IMG/VR virus record: IMGVR_UViG_3300012920_000028
Coordinates: 1-64,000 of that record
Length of the DNA stretch: 64,000 bases
Direction: 5' to 3' (one strand)
From: a virus
Below, piece by piece: positions 1 through 6,346 of this stretch (the stretch's first letter is position 1; every line of letters starts with the position of its first letter). The notes under the pieces were generated by a model that had not been told where the DNA came from, did not search any database, and saw nothing but the letters and a program-made list of their open reading frames with translations. The position numbers were made by a program, and so were the translations under genes.

Positions 1-69
1 AAGTCGAGTCCACGTCAAAAGTCGAAAATCGCGTCGTGCGCGCTTGCGCGCGCGCGGAGACGATTTTGT

Positions 70-142
70 CTGTCATCGGGAGGATTAGGGTCCTCCCTCG
101 AAGGCATGTCTGCCTGTTCCCGTATGACGGTGTTTAGCCGTC
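70..142 (-). other. Hairpins downstream of the DUF2997 gene
   Basis: Two inverted repeats lie past the end of the leftmost minus-strand gene. One is a perfect 7-bp stem (78-84 with 91-97, loop of six). The other is a 5-bp stem (126-130 with 138-142) across the stop codon, followed on the minus strand by ATACG. Neither has a strong T-tract, so a terminator role is only possible. No gene is seen in 1-133. Confidence 0.35.
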
Positions 143-370
143 GGTTAGTTGTTCCTTGAGTTCGTCGAGCGGGTCCTCGTGGTAGTTCTTCGTCCGCTTG
201 CTCTTGACCTTCCCGGTCGAAGAGACTGCTTCCGTCACACCTTCCGCGAGGTCTTCGCAGACTGAGCCTTTGACTCCGGTATCAGGACCGGAGTCGAACT
301 CTGTCACACCATCGTCCCAGATGATGATTCGCACGACCTTCTTGTTCTTGCCCTTGGTTTTCTTGCCCAT
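134..370 (-). CDS. DUF2997-like small protein
   Basis: This 78-aa protein has a Lys-rich start, then a short strand (VVRIIIWDDGVTEF), a VKGSVCEDL segment and a KNYHED segment near the end. That order matches DUF2997: a strand carrying a D-G turn, then G.kG.sC..L, then a late acidic/aromatic motif. The family is often encoded beside DUF1257 (Ycf35-like) proteins, and that is the upstream gene here. The start ATG overlaps the upstream stop by one base (TAATG), so the two are probably translationally coupled. Biochemical function of the pair is unknown. In other genomes the pair often sits near an AAA ATPase, and no such gene is visible here to the left edge. Confidence 0.6.
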   Translation of the reverse strand: MGKKTKGKNKKVVRIIIWDDGVTEFDSGPDTGVKGSVCEDLAEGVTEAVSSTGKVKSKRTKNYHEDPLDELKEQLTDG

Positions 371-900
371 TACTGGTCCACCTCGTACTCAATGACGGTG
401 TAGCCCATTTGGACGTCTTGACCGGCGGCATTCTTCTTGGAACCCTTGGCGCGCTTCTTGGCGCGCCGAGTGAGGCGACGGATTCGCCCCTTCTTCTTGG
501 CCTTCTTGGCGTTCTTCCGCAGTTGTTCCTCGGTGATGAGGTCATTGACCTCACCGTTGAGGTAGCCGATGAACTCTTCTTGGGAGAGGTAGTGCCCTTG
601 TGGGAGCATCCCCTCTTCAATCATCTTCTGTTCAAGCGCGTGACGGCATTCATACCAGTCACCCACGAACCTGAAGGTTCCGTTCACCGTATCGACCTGC
701 AGGCCGAACTGTCGCCCATTGGCGGTGACTTTGATGTCACACTTCTTGTCTTGGGCGTTGCCGTGACCTGAAACGGTTAGTCCGTTCAGGCTCTTGGCCT
801 CTTCGACGCTTCTCGCGCCGAACTTTGTTTGCAGGGCCTTGACGACCCATTCGCGCTTCTCAAGTGTCAGCGCGGTTTGAGTGGAGCGTACTGTGCTCAC
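370..900 (-). CDS. DUF1257 / Ycf35-like protein
   Basis: From a GTG start at 900 this is 176 aa. The N-terminus (STVRSTQTALTLEKREWVVKAL) and the later RFVGDWYECRHALEQKM segment match the layout of DUF1257/Ycf35 proteins, which begin S.fstI.t.......L..AL and carry a vaDWwgv motif. The C-terminal third is very basic (KKAKKKGRIRRLTRRAKKRA), which is not typical of the family and may bind nucleic acid. An open frame continues upstream to 1020, but it crosses a terminator hairpin and a small Cys-rich gene, so the GTG is preferred. The partner DUF2997 gene follows directly. No enzymatic role is known for this family. Confidence 0.5.
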   Translation of the reverse strand: MSTVRSTQTALTLEKREWVVKALQTKFGARSVEEAKSLNGLTVSGHGNAQDKKCDIKVTANGRQFGLQVDTVNGTFRFVGDWYECRHALEQKMIEEGMLPQGHYLSQEEFIGYLNGEVNDLITEEQLRKNAKKAKKKGRIRRLTRRAKKRAKGSKKNAAGQDVQMGYTVIEYEVDQ

Positions 901-920
901 GTGTGCCGCATCTTGTCGGC

Positions 921-950
921 AAAAAGAAAATGCCGGGAAGTAGTCCCGGC
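921..950 (-). terminator. Intrinsic-type terminator (minus strand)
   Basis: On the minus strand, stem GCCGGGA pairs with TCCCGGC (950-944 with 938-932) around a 5-nt loop and is followed by ATTTTCTTTTTG. It closes the transcript carrying the 619-aa gene and the 18-aa Cys-rich peptide. The same T-tract form recurs at 4000-4009 and 7602-7612. It lies only ~20 nt before the next GTG start, so it could also act as an attenuator. Confidence 0.7.
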
Positions 951-977
951 GGCTTCCACTATTCCGTAGTGGGATGT

Positions 978-1034
978 TTAACAGTCGCAGCCATCGCAGC
1001 GACCGCATTTGATGCAACATGTTCCTTCGTTCAT
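978..1034 (-). CDS. 18-aa Cys-rich microprotein
   Basis: The reading frame is ATG to TAA and codes for MNEGTCCIKCGRCDGCDC. Six of 18 residues are Cys, in CCxxCxxCxxCxC spacing, which is suited to binding Zn2+ or an Fe-S cluster. It has its own upstream hairpin of the recurring leader family (1046-1075) and is followed at once by a good terminator, so this stretch is organised like a real gene. It may be a tiny metal-binding protein or a regulatory leader peptide. The size makes coding status uncertain. Confidence 0.5.
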   Translation of the reverse strand: MNEGTCCIKCGRCDGCDC

Positions 1035-1045
1035 GTTTTTCGGGT

Positions 1046-1075
1046 GACTCGTCTCCTCAGATGGGAGTCGTAGTC
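1046..1075 (-). promoter_or_regulatory. Leader hairpin copy 1 (CAU..GA loop family)
   Basis: The minus-strand RNA folds as GACU-A-CG-A-CUCC, loop CAUCUGA, then GGAG-A-CG-AGUC, with a bulged A and an A.A mismatch. It ends 12 nt before the ATG of the 18-aa gene. It has the same layout as the hairpins at 2969, 4815, 5132, 5961, 6304, 6739 and 8316. Confidence 0.6.
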
Positions 1076-1093
1076 GTTCGAGCGTCGAGCACC

Positions 1094-2953
1094 TCAGCGC
1101 TTGTTGCGCTTTGGCTTGTCGCGGTGGCTCCTCGCACCTGCCTTGCGGCGGTGTGCGGGGGCCTTGCGGCTCTTCTTCTCACTGTGCTTGGGCACGCGCT
1201 CCTTCGGTTCTTCGGTGAACGGGAGTGTAAAATGCCCGCTGTCGAAGATGGTGTTATCGTTGATTTCACCCTCGAAGAACTTCTTCATGGCCTGAAGAAC
1301 CGGCCGAGGCGAGGAATCAGATTCCGCGCTCAGGTAGTCTTCAAGGTTGAGGTAGTCGTAGCGCATCTGCTGGTGCCAGATGACTTCCACGTCCTTTCCG
1401 GGGACGTTGTTGTCCTTGGCCCATGCCAGCACTTCTTCCGTCGTCACTTCGAGGTCCATCATTTCCATGCGGACGCTCTCACGCGCAGCCTTGTTGAGCC
1501 GAGGGCTCGGCTTGCGGCGTTGCGACACTGGTCGCGTGACGAAGTCGTAGATGACCTGCTGCTGCTCAGGGGAGTGGAACTCGGCGGTTTTCACCGAGGG
1601 CCACCACCCGATGCGGCGGACGGACGGGATTCCCGCCCACGCCGCTCCGAGTCGCTTTCGGACCCGCCCTCCGAACAGGTGAACCCTCGCGGGGTCCACT
1701 GCTGCGAAGCGCGGGCGTCGGTCGGGCTTTCCCCTTTGAGAGTACTCCGCCTTGTCGTTTTCGTCGACAAGGTAGAACCTCTTGGGGATTTCCCGCAGGC
1801 TTCCGTGGTCGAGAAGCACCTTGGCGAGGCCATTGCTGACCCACTGCACGCGGTTCATGTACGACGCGCCTTTCCCCTTCCATGGGGTCGGGACAAACGT
1901 CCACACCGCGAGCCCGCCTTCGGGGGCTTTCTTCACGAACCAGTAGGATTGAAGTTCGCTTCGTTCCTTCCGGGCCTGCTCCTTGTTCCAGTTGTTCTCT
2001 CGGTAGAGTTCACTGGCCATCTCGTAGTTGTGGTAGAAGCGCCGGCGCTGTCCGGTGAACGACCACACCATCATTGAGGGTGGTTCGTTTCCGTCTCGCA
2101 GCGCGCGGTCACGTGCTTGCACGAATTCGTTGTAGTGGTTGACGTGGAAGGTTGGGGTGTCCGGGTGAGTCCGGACTCCGTCTTCCATCACGTCTTGCCT
2201 CGTGCTGTAGTGTGAGAGCCACTCACGGATGGCAGCGTCCTGTGCGACCATCGGCATTGCGCCGAAGGCTGCGTCGAACGTGCTCGCATCCATGTTTCCG
2301 TGCTTGTCGGCGAGGAATCGAAGGACGTTGGTCCACCGTGCTTGCGCCTCGGTTTTCTTGTCCTTGAACTCTCGCATGAGCCGGTTGTGCTCTTGGTTGT
2401 TGTAGAGGTCGTAGCCGACGTTGGACTGAATGATGTTCCAGCCCATCGCCTTGACGTTGTCTTCGATGTCCCACGCGGTCAGCGGGGTCATCTCGGTAGC
2501 GTCAATGGTGGCCTTCCCCATGGCGCCCATCTCGTTGAGGGCACGCAAGACGTCCATCTGGTAGTTGGCGTCGTTGCTCCACGGGGAGTGATGAATGGTG
2601 TTCCAGACGTCTTCCCACGTCAGGACGCCGCCGGCCAGCATGTCGCGCATGACGCACGCACGCTGGTTCGGAGCGACGATGATGTGGGCGACATGGCGCT
2701 GCTCACGCGGTGCCTTGCCGTTGATGCCCCTCGACTTGCGGCGCTTGGTGCGCTGCTGCGTCGTCTTCTCCGACCCCTTGGAGGGTTCGGGTTCCGACGC
2801 GGTCGGTGGGGCACAGTAGCGCCCGTTAAGGCGCCACCGTCCGTTTTCGTCCATCTTTGGTGTGTCCTCCACACCCTTGCTCTGCCCATTTTCCATCCCG
2901 TTCGGGATGTCCTCGACCGGGCCGGCCGAGAGGTCCTGTTGTAGGTCCTTCAT
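1094..2953 (-). CDS. Hypothetical protein, 619 aa, basic tail
   Basis: No family was recognised. The N-terminal ~90 residues are polar and low complexity, ending in a basic patch (QQRTKRRKSRGI). The central ~430 residues look globular and rich in Trp, Tyr and Met. The last ~40 residues are strongly basic (KKSRKAPAHRRKAGARSH), recalling the basic repeats of the virion protein at 50.6-51.6 kb, so DNA or RNA binding is plausible. The ATG at 2953 has GGTGA seven bases upstream and a perfect 7-bp hairpin just before it. Translation ends shortly before another leader hairpin and the 18-aa gene, probably in one transcript. Confidence 0.75.
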   Translation of the reverse strand: MKDLQQDLSAGPVEDIPNGMENGQSKGVEDTPKMDENGRWRLNGRYCAPPTASEPEPSKGSEKTTQQRTKRRKSRGINGKAPREQRHVAHIIVAPNQRACVMRDMLAGGVLTWEDVWNTIHHSPWSNDANYQMDVLRALNEMGAMGKATIDATEMTPLTAWDIEDNVKAMGWNIIQSNVGYDLYNNQEHNRLMREFKDKKTEAQARWTNVLRFLADKHGNMDASTFDAAFGAMPMVAQDAAIREWLSHYSTRQDVMEDGVRTHPDTPTFHVNHYNEFVQARDRALRDGNEPPSMMVWSFTGQRRRFYHNYEMASELYRENNWNKEQARKERSELQSYWFVKKAPEGGLAVWTFVPTPWKGKGASYMNRVQWVSNGLAKVLLDHGSLREIPKRFYLVDENDKAEYSQRGKPDRRPRFAAVDPARVHLFGGRVRKRLGAAWAGIPSVRRIGWWPSVKTAEFHSPEQQQVIYDFVTRPVSQRRKPSPRLNKAARESVRMEMMDLEVTTEEVLAWAKDNNVPGKDVEVIWHQQMRYDYLNLEDYLSAESDSSPRPVLQAMKKFFEGEINDNTIFDSGHFTLPFTEEPKERVPKHSEKKSRKAPAHRRKAGARSHRDKPKRNKR

Positions 2954-2968
2954 TGGTTTTCACCGTAT

Positions 2969-2989
2969 GACTCATTTCGATGATGAGTC
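2969..2989 (-). promoter_or_regulatory. Leader hairpin copy 2
   Basis: A perfect 7-bp stem GACTCAT/ATGAGTC with loop CATCGAA ends about 15 nt before the ATG at 2953. On the minus strand it is followed by ATACG, as are hairpins near 126-142, 3905 and 7801. Confidence 0.5.
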
Positions 2990-3340
2990 TCTCTTCTTGC
3001 GCCGACGTCTTGGGACGTAGGCTGAAGAGTCGTGTGCGTTCACAGTTTGAGTCAGGGTTGTACCCCGATTTTTGGGTTTGCGACGCTTAGTCACGGGTGG
3101 AAGGACGGGGGTACTAAGCCCCGCCCTCCCGGGTGTCGGACCCCGGTTCGCTTGTCCGAATCAGCCCGAGGAAGGGCTGATGGTTCAAACAAGGTGTCTC
3201 GGGATTCCTCGCCACCCAGCGGGTGCTGGCCCGCTGAAGTGAACCTCCCCTCGTCTTCGCCTACGCACCGGTGGACATTGGTCCAACGAGTGAGGGGAGG
3301 TAGCCGTAATACGGCACCGGTGCGTTGCAGACGTGTGCTC
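2990..3340. other. Gene-free, hairpin-rich spacer
   Basis: No convincing reading frame is present. The segment contains a perfect 8-bp hairpin (3160-3167 with 3174-3181), a perfect 6-bp hairpin (3218-3223 with 3230-3235) and a 10-bp inverted repeat with a long loop (3243-3252 with 3292-3301). It may be a 3' untranslated region or a structured RNA. No tRNA T-arm signature was found. Confidence 0.5.
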
Positions 3341-3691
3341 TCAGACCTTTGCGAAGGTCGTGAGGCCGATGATACGTCCCTCGTCGTCACGGACGAGGAC
3401 GTTCGGGCAGTAAAGGTCGTCGCGCTCGGGCGCGCCAGCGGCGGTGAGCCGCGACACGATGTATGCGACGCCTTCCTGCTTGGGCGGAAGGTCATAGACT
3501 TCCCCCATTTGCACTTGGTAGACTGGGACCCCATTCAGGGTCTCCACCTGCGCCTGCTTCTTTTCGCACCGTGCGACGGTGCCTGAAGCGGGGTAGGTTT
3601 CGAGGACGTTCCCGTCCTCGTCCAATGTATGCACGGGATGTGGGGTGAGATTCACCACCTTCGCCGTGATGTGCTGGATGTTTTTATCCAC
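3341..3691 (-). CDS. Conserved phage-type hypothetical protein (NLTPHPV family)
   Basis: This is 116 aa from a GTG at 3691. It has a pattern seen in many actinobacterial and phage proteins of unknown function: VVNLTPHPV, then YPASGTVARC, then a central GVPVY, then YIVSRLTAAGAPERDDLY, then VRDDEGRIIGLTTF. Spacing and length fit that family over its whole length. It lies directly downstream of two tandem structured repeats, the last of which ends on the start codon (GGGTATTCGTGG), so its leader is probably part of that structure. No enzymatic activity is known. Confidence 0.6.
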   Translation of the reverse strand: MDKNIQHITAKVVNLTPHPVHTLDEDGNVLETYPASGTVARCEKKQAQVETLNGVPVYQVQMGEVYDLPPKQEGVAYIVSRLTAAGAPERDDLYCPNVLVRDDEGRIIGLTTFAKV

Positions 3692-3907
3692 GAATACCCT
3701 TCAGCCGTCGCTTCCGGGTGGTGTGGGGAGTAGTCCCCACACAACGCAGTGCTGTACATCGAGAGCCGCACACTGCGTTTCTGGGCCAGCCTTTCAACTG
3801 GCCCCACGAATACCCTTCAGGCCGAAGCCTTCCGGGTGGCGTAGGAAATCAATGGCCCCTACGCTGGCCGCGCGCTTATCAGAGCCAGCCTTTCAACTGG
3901 CCCCACG
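3689..3907 (-). repeat. Two tandem ~100-nt structured repeat units
   Basis: On the minus strand each unit begins GTGGGGCCAGTTGAAAGGCT (a 6-bp stem GGCCAG/CTGGCC), continues with a different hairpin in each unit, then CACCCGGAAG, and ends CTGAAGGGTATTCGTGG. The shared blocks lie at 3884-3907 and 3783-3805 (first hairpin), and at 3805-3820 and 3689-3704 (tail). The middle hairpins differ in sequence but both pair well: CGTAGG/CCTACG in one, ACGCAGTG/CACTGCGT and GTGTGGGG/CCCCACAC in the other. This suggests conserved RNA structure rather than protein coding. Confidence 0.6.
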
Positions 3908-3999
3908 TATGACCAACAGTCCTTTGCCGCCCTGTTGGCGACGGCATAGGGTCGTTCGACCTACATCGACTCAATGTGCTATCTGAAATCTTCAAGCAC

Positions 4000-4029
4000 A
4001 AAAAGAAAATGCTGGCCTCGGTTGAGACC
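4000..4029 (-). terminator. Intrinsic-type terminator (minus strand)
   Basis: Minus-strand stem GGTCTC pairs with GAGGCC (one G-U pair) around loop AACC, then AGC and ATTTTCTTTTTG. It probably ends transcripts coming from the 4.2-4.8 kb region. Confidence 0.55.
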
Positions 4030-4226
4030 ATCGGTCGTTGGCCTTTCGGCCTTTGACGTGTGGCTTTCCCCGCCGGGGGACGAATCCCCCTTTGGGTCAA
4101 GCCGCTTACCACGCCCGGTTATTCCTCGTTGCGACAGAGGAGTGGTTGGGCGCAACCAACATCCCTCCGCTCTCCTTTCGGGGAGCATGAGTAGATAGGT
4201 ATTGACGGATGAGGGTCCTTCTCTCC

Positions 4227-4262
4227 CTCCGTTGTTTATACGGTCGGGAAAGTAGTACCACT
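4227..4262 (-). promoter_or_regulatory. ~37-bp conserved motif, copy A
   Basis: Minus strand: GTGGTACTACTTTCCCG followed by ACCGTATAAACAACGGAGGG. It aligns with copies at 4761-4797, 8003-8041 and 8090-8124, which share GGTGATACCAC, a TATA-like GTATRTAC core and ACAATGGAGGG. A short G-rich hairpin (GAGGG..CCCTC) follows. It is a candidate promoter or protein-binding site. Confidence 0.5.
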
Positions 4263-4287
4263 CTTACAGTTCCACCACTTCTCCGTA

Positions 4288-4704
4288 TCATTCACCCGTC
4301 GGTGTCCGATTACGGTTCGTTGGTGGGCCTCTGAGCGGTGTTGTCGCCGTTGATGCTATCTCAGGTTTCAACACGTGCTCAAATTTGGCGTCTTTCGAGA
4401 TGAGGCTCAGACTTGCCGCGTCTTCTCTCGAAAGTGAATGGATTGATTCCCGAGCCACCGTCCATTCAATGCGGTGACTCTCGATTTTCATAGGGCCTGC
4501 GCACGGGGAAGCGTTTCTCGCCTCCGGTACGACAGGGAATATCCCCTCAAACGGGTGGGCCTGCTGGTCTTGTAGCCAACGGCAGGCCCGTTCAAGACTC
4601 CGCACGAGCGGCGTCAGGTCCTTGGTCGCTATGTTCCCGGGAAAGAATCCCTTCGTCGCTATACACAAGGCTTGGATAGCGCGCAAACGGGTGGAGGGGG
4701 GCAT
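4288..4704 (-). CDS. Possible hypothetical protein
   Basis: The open frame is 138 codons; a shorter start at 4490 would give 67 aa. Codon choice (AAA, TTT, ATA present) is less biased than in clear neighbours, no ribosome-binding site is visible, and the frame starts inside a perfect tandem DNA repeat. It could be an RNA region instead. No family was recognised. Confidence 0.25.
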   Translation of the reverse strand: MPPSTRLRAIQALCIATKGFFPGNIATKDLTPLVRSLERACRWLQDQQAHPFEGIFPVVPEARNASPCAGPMKIESHRIEWTVARESIHSLSREDAASLSLISKDAKFEHVLKPEIASTATTPLRGPPTNRNRTPTGE

Positions 4705-4759
4705 TAGAAGCCATTGAATAGCCGCCCCGGGGCATTAGAAGCCATTGAATAGCCGCCCC
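4698..4759. repeat. Perfect tandem duplication, 2 x 31 bp
   Basis: The units 4698-4728 and 4729-4759 are identical. Each begins GGGGC and ends GCCCC, so each can close into a hairpin. The duplication sits directly next to motif copy B. Confidence 0.85.
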
Positions 4760-4760
4760 T

Positions 4761-4797
4761 CTCCATTGTATATACGCGCGGGAAAGTGGTATCACCC
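4761..4797 (-). promoter_or_regulatory. ~37-bp conserved motif, copy B
   Basis: Minus strand: GGTGATACCACTTTCCCG then CGCGTATATACAATGGAG. This is the closest to the consensus of the four copies and contains a TATATA core. It lies between a leader-type hairpin (4815-4838) and the 31-bp tandem repeat. Confidence 0.55.
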
Positions 4798-4814
4798 ACG
4801 CATTACGTTTGCCC

Positions 4815-4838
4815 CGAACTCCTCAATGGGATTCCGAG
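4815..4838 (-). promoter_or_regulatory. Leader hairpin copy 4
   Basis: Minus-strand stem CUCGGAAUCC with GGAGUUCGG, loop CAUUGA, including one mismatch and a G-U pair. It follows the stop of the 86-aa gene; no clear gene starts directly after it, so its target is uncertain. Confidence 0.45.
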
Positions 4839-4853
4839 ACGGTTTCTTCGTCT

Positions 4854-5114
4854 TCAGGTGAAAAGGATGGCGCAACTGCTGCACTTGATGACTTGCGTTC
4901 GCTCGTTGTACGGCACGTGCCGTTCATCGACGAGGTAGACTCGGCTACGCTCCAAGTGCAAAGAACCACGCGATGGGTCGCACCCGTCGGGGCACTTTCC
5001 GTTTCCGCGTGTCCGAACGGTGAACATTTTCCACACGGGGTGTCCCGTGATGTGGCTGTTTCCGTAATCCTCGCATGCATCCAATTTCTGATACGACGTT
5101 TTGGTTTCTGACAT
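4854..5114 (-). CDS. Small Cys-containing hypothetical protein, 86 aa
   Basis: The protein starts MSETKTSY and carries two Cys pairs (KCPDGC mid-protein and KCSSC near the end), consistent with a small zinc-binding fold. The start is supported by GGAGG 11 nt upstream and by a leader hairpin (5132-5158) just before it. An alternative frame from 5146 is an out-of-frame shadow. Function unknown. Confidence 0.6.
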   Translation of the reverse strand: MSETKTSYQKLDACEDYGNSHITGHPVWKMFTVRTRGNGKCPDGCDPSRGSLHLERSRVYLVDERHVPYNERTQVIKCSSCAILFT

Positions 5115-5131
5115 TCGTCATTCCTCCGGGT

Positions 5132-5158
5132 GACCCGATTCCTCACGGGATTCGGGTC
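5132..5158 (-). promoter_or_regulatory. Leader hairpin copy 3
   Basis: Minus-strand stem GACCCGA-A-UCC pairs with GGA-A-UCGGGUC around loop CGUGA: ten base pairs with one central A.A mismatch. It ends 17 nt before the ATG at 5114. Compared with copies at 5961 and 6304, stem bases differ but pairing is kept. Confidence 0.65.
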
Positions 5159-5171
5159 GGTTTGCTTCGAC

Positions 5172-5441
5172 TCAAGCGGTCAGTCCGTTGTCTTCGCCTT
5201 GCTTTTGCTGGAATTCCCACACGTGGAGGCACTCATGACCTCCAAGGAATCCTCCGGCTTCGCGAGCCGGTCCGATGAACTCGGCAGCACAGACTTTGCA
5301 GAAGACATGCACGATGGGCTCGTTGATGTAGGTCCCGTTCGGCGTGACTCGCCGTTCGATGACCTGTCCCACATGCTTCTTTCGGAAAGAGTCCCATGGA
5401 CCCTTCTTCTTCTTCTCGCTCTTTTCTTCGTCGTTGCTCAT
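5172..5441 (-). CDS. Small hypothetical protein, 89 aa, CxxC
   Basis: It starts MSNDEEKSEKKKK, a charged low-complexity lead, then a compact region with HVFCKVCAAEF and GGHECLHVW, giving CxxC plus C and His ligands for a probable single zinc site. It lies in a run of similar small minus-strand genes. No family was recognised. Confidence 0.6.
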   Translation of the reverse strand: MSNDEEKSEKKKKGPWDSFRKKHVGQVIERRVTPNGTYINEPIVHVFCKVCAAEFIGPAREAGGFLGGHECLHVWEFQQKQGEDNGLTA

Positions 5442-5445
5442 GTTT

Positions 5446-5682
5446 TCACGTCCGGTTGATTGGCTCGGTCAGGGCGCCGGTGAATCGGGTGTTGTATGAC
5501 TCGATTCCGTAGACGTCCCAGCAGATTTCTCCGCATCGGGGGCATGGTTCCGAATCGTCGTGGGAGAGTGCTCCTCCACCCAGCATAAACGGTTCCCAGA
5601 TGCCTCCGATGTAGCCGCAACGGCCTTCATGGCCGAAGCAGACGCTCAACATGTGTTTTTCCTTGGTTTCTTCGTTTTCCAT
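5446..5682 (-). CDS. Small hypothetical protein, 78 aa, zinc-ribbon-like
   Basis: Contains CFGHEGRCGY and PCPRCGEICWDVYG, so at least four Cys can form a zinc knuckle; the second resembles a zinc-ribbon half. Start ATG at 5682 follows CGGAG at ~12 nt. It ends four bases before the next gene's start codon. Function unknown. Confidence 0.6.
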   Translation of the reverse strand: MENEETKEKHMLSVCFGHEGRCGYIGGIWEPFMLGGGALSHDDSEPCPRCGEICWDVYGIESYNTRFTGALTEPINRT

Positions 5683-5706
5683 AACAAAATCTCCGTGTGA
5701 GGTGTT

Positions 5707-5898
5707 TCACGCCTCGATGTATTCCTTGTATTCCCAGCCGCAGTTTCCGCAGGTGCACGGACAGGCGCACGTTTCGGTCACGGTGCAGCAGAACTCTTTG
5801 TTGTAGTCCCTGCACACGCACCCATAAGCGCACTTGCATATCTGTGCCTTTGGCGGCCAGCAGCCTTCTTTTTCAAGGTGGATTTTGAGTTCAGACAT
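5707..5898 (-). CDS. Cys-rich protein, 63 aa
   Basis: Twelve Cys in 63 residues, with motifs ICKCAYGCVC, FCCTVTETCACPCTCGNCGW. The density suggests a multi-metal (metallothionein-like) or disulphide-rich protein. The ATG lies inside the end of a 21-codon upstream reading frame (ATGTCTGA), so translation is probably coupled to it. No family was recognised. Confidence 0.6.
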   Translation of the reverse strand: MSELKIHLEKEGCWPPKAQICKCAYGCVCRDYNKEFCCTVTETCACPCTCGNCGWEYKEYIEA

Positions 5899-5956
5899 CT
5901 GTCTCAACCTCTTCGTTTTTGGAGGACACGTCCTCCTTATTGTCGTTTTCTGACAC
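5891..5956 (-). CDS. 21-aa leader ORF, paralogous to the pentapeptide protein N-terminus
   Basis: GTG-started frame reading VSENDNKEDVSSKNEEVETDV. The DNA and the peptide closely match the first residues of the pentapeptide-repeat protein (VSENDNKEDVASEN) at 6296, and both follow a leader hairpin at the same distance. Its TGA overlaps the ATG of the Cys-rich gene by 8 nt. It is either a leader peptide or a remnant of a duplicated gene start. Confidence 0.45.
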   Translation of the reverse strand: MSENDNKEDVSSKNEEVETDV

Positions 5957-5960
5957 GTGT

Positions 5961-5988
5961 GACTCGATTCCTCATGGGACTCGTAGTC
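5961..5988 (-). promoter_or_regulatory. Leader hairpin copy 5
   Basis: Minus-strand stem GACU-A-CGA-G-UCC pairs with GGA-A-UCG-AGUC around loop CAUGA, with one bulge and one mismatch. It is followed by the GTG of the 21-aa frame. Confidence 0.65.
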
Positions 5989-6005
5989 GGTGTGGTTTGA
6001 CCACT

Positions 6006-6296
6006 TCAGATGAGTCCTGCGGCTTCCAGCGCTTCGCTCCAGCCTTCGGGCAGTTTCGCCCAGCGCAGGTTCCTCGCCTCGCTCAGGTCCGCCATGTACA
6101 GGTCCGCATTGCTCAGGTCCGCATTTTTCATGTTCGCCCAGCGCAGTTTCGCCCAGCGCAGGTCCGCGTGGGGCAGGTCCGCCCTGTACAGGTCTGGGCG
6201 GTACATTTCCATAACCTCGTCCCATTTGTACAGGCTCTTCTCATCCGTGGTCGTGTTTTCGGAGGCCACGTCCTCCTTGTTGTCGTTTTCTGACAC
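6006..6296 (-). CDS. Pentapeptide-repeat protein, 96 aa
   Basis: After an acidic lead, residues ~30-80 hold tandem A(D/N)Lxx units (LYRADLPHADLRWAKLRWAN, MKNADLSNADLYMADL), the signature of a right-handed pentapeptide beta-helix. Such proteins can mimic DNA; some bind gyrase, most have no known role. The GTG start at 6296 is chosen because it sits directly after a leader hairpin and because the same lead is found as a separate small frame at 5956. The open frame continues upstream to 6425, but that part overlaps the previous gene. Confidence 0.7.
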   Translation of the reverse strand: MSENDNKEDVASENTTTDEKSLYKWDEVMEMYRPDLYRADLPHADLRWAKLRWANMKNADLSNADLYMADLSEARNLRWAKLPEGWSEALEAAGLI

Positions 6297-6303
6297 GGGT
6301 GCA

Positions 6304-6326
6304 CCGGATTCCTCATGGGATTCCGG
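6304..6326 (-). promoter_or_regulatory. Leader hairpin copy 6
   Basis: Minus-strand stem CCGGA-A-UCC pairs with GGA-A-UCCGG around loop CAUGA, with one central A.A mismatch. It lies 7 nt before the GTG of the pentapeptide gene. Confidence 0.65.
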
Positions 6327-6346
6327 CACGGTTTGGTTCAACACGT

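Noticed and set aside
1019-2077. Long plus-strand open frame opposite the 619-aa gene
   Set aside because: It is an antisense shadow caused by codon bias; the minus frame has the start signals and protein-like composition.
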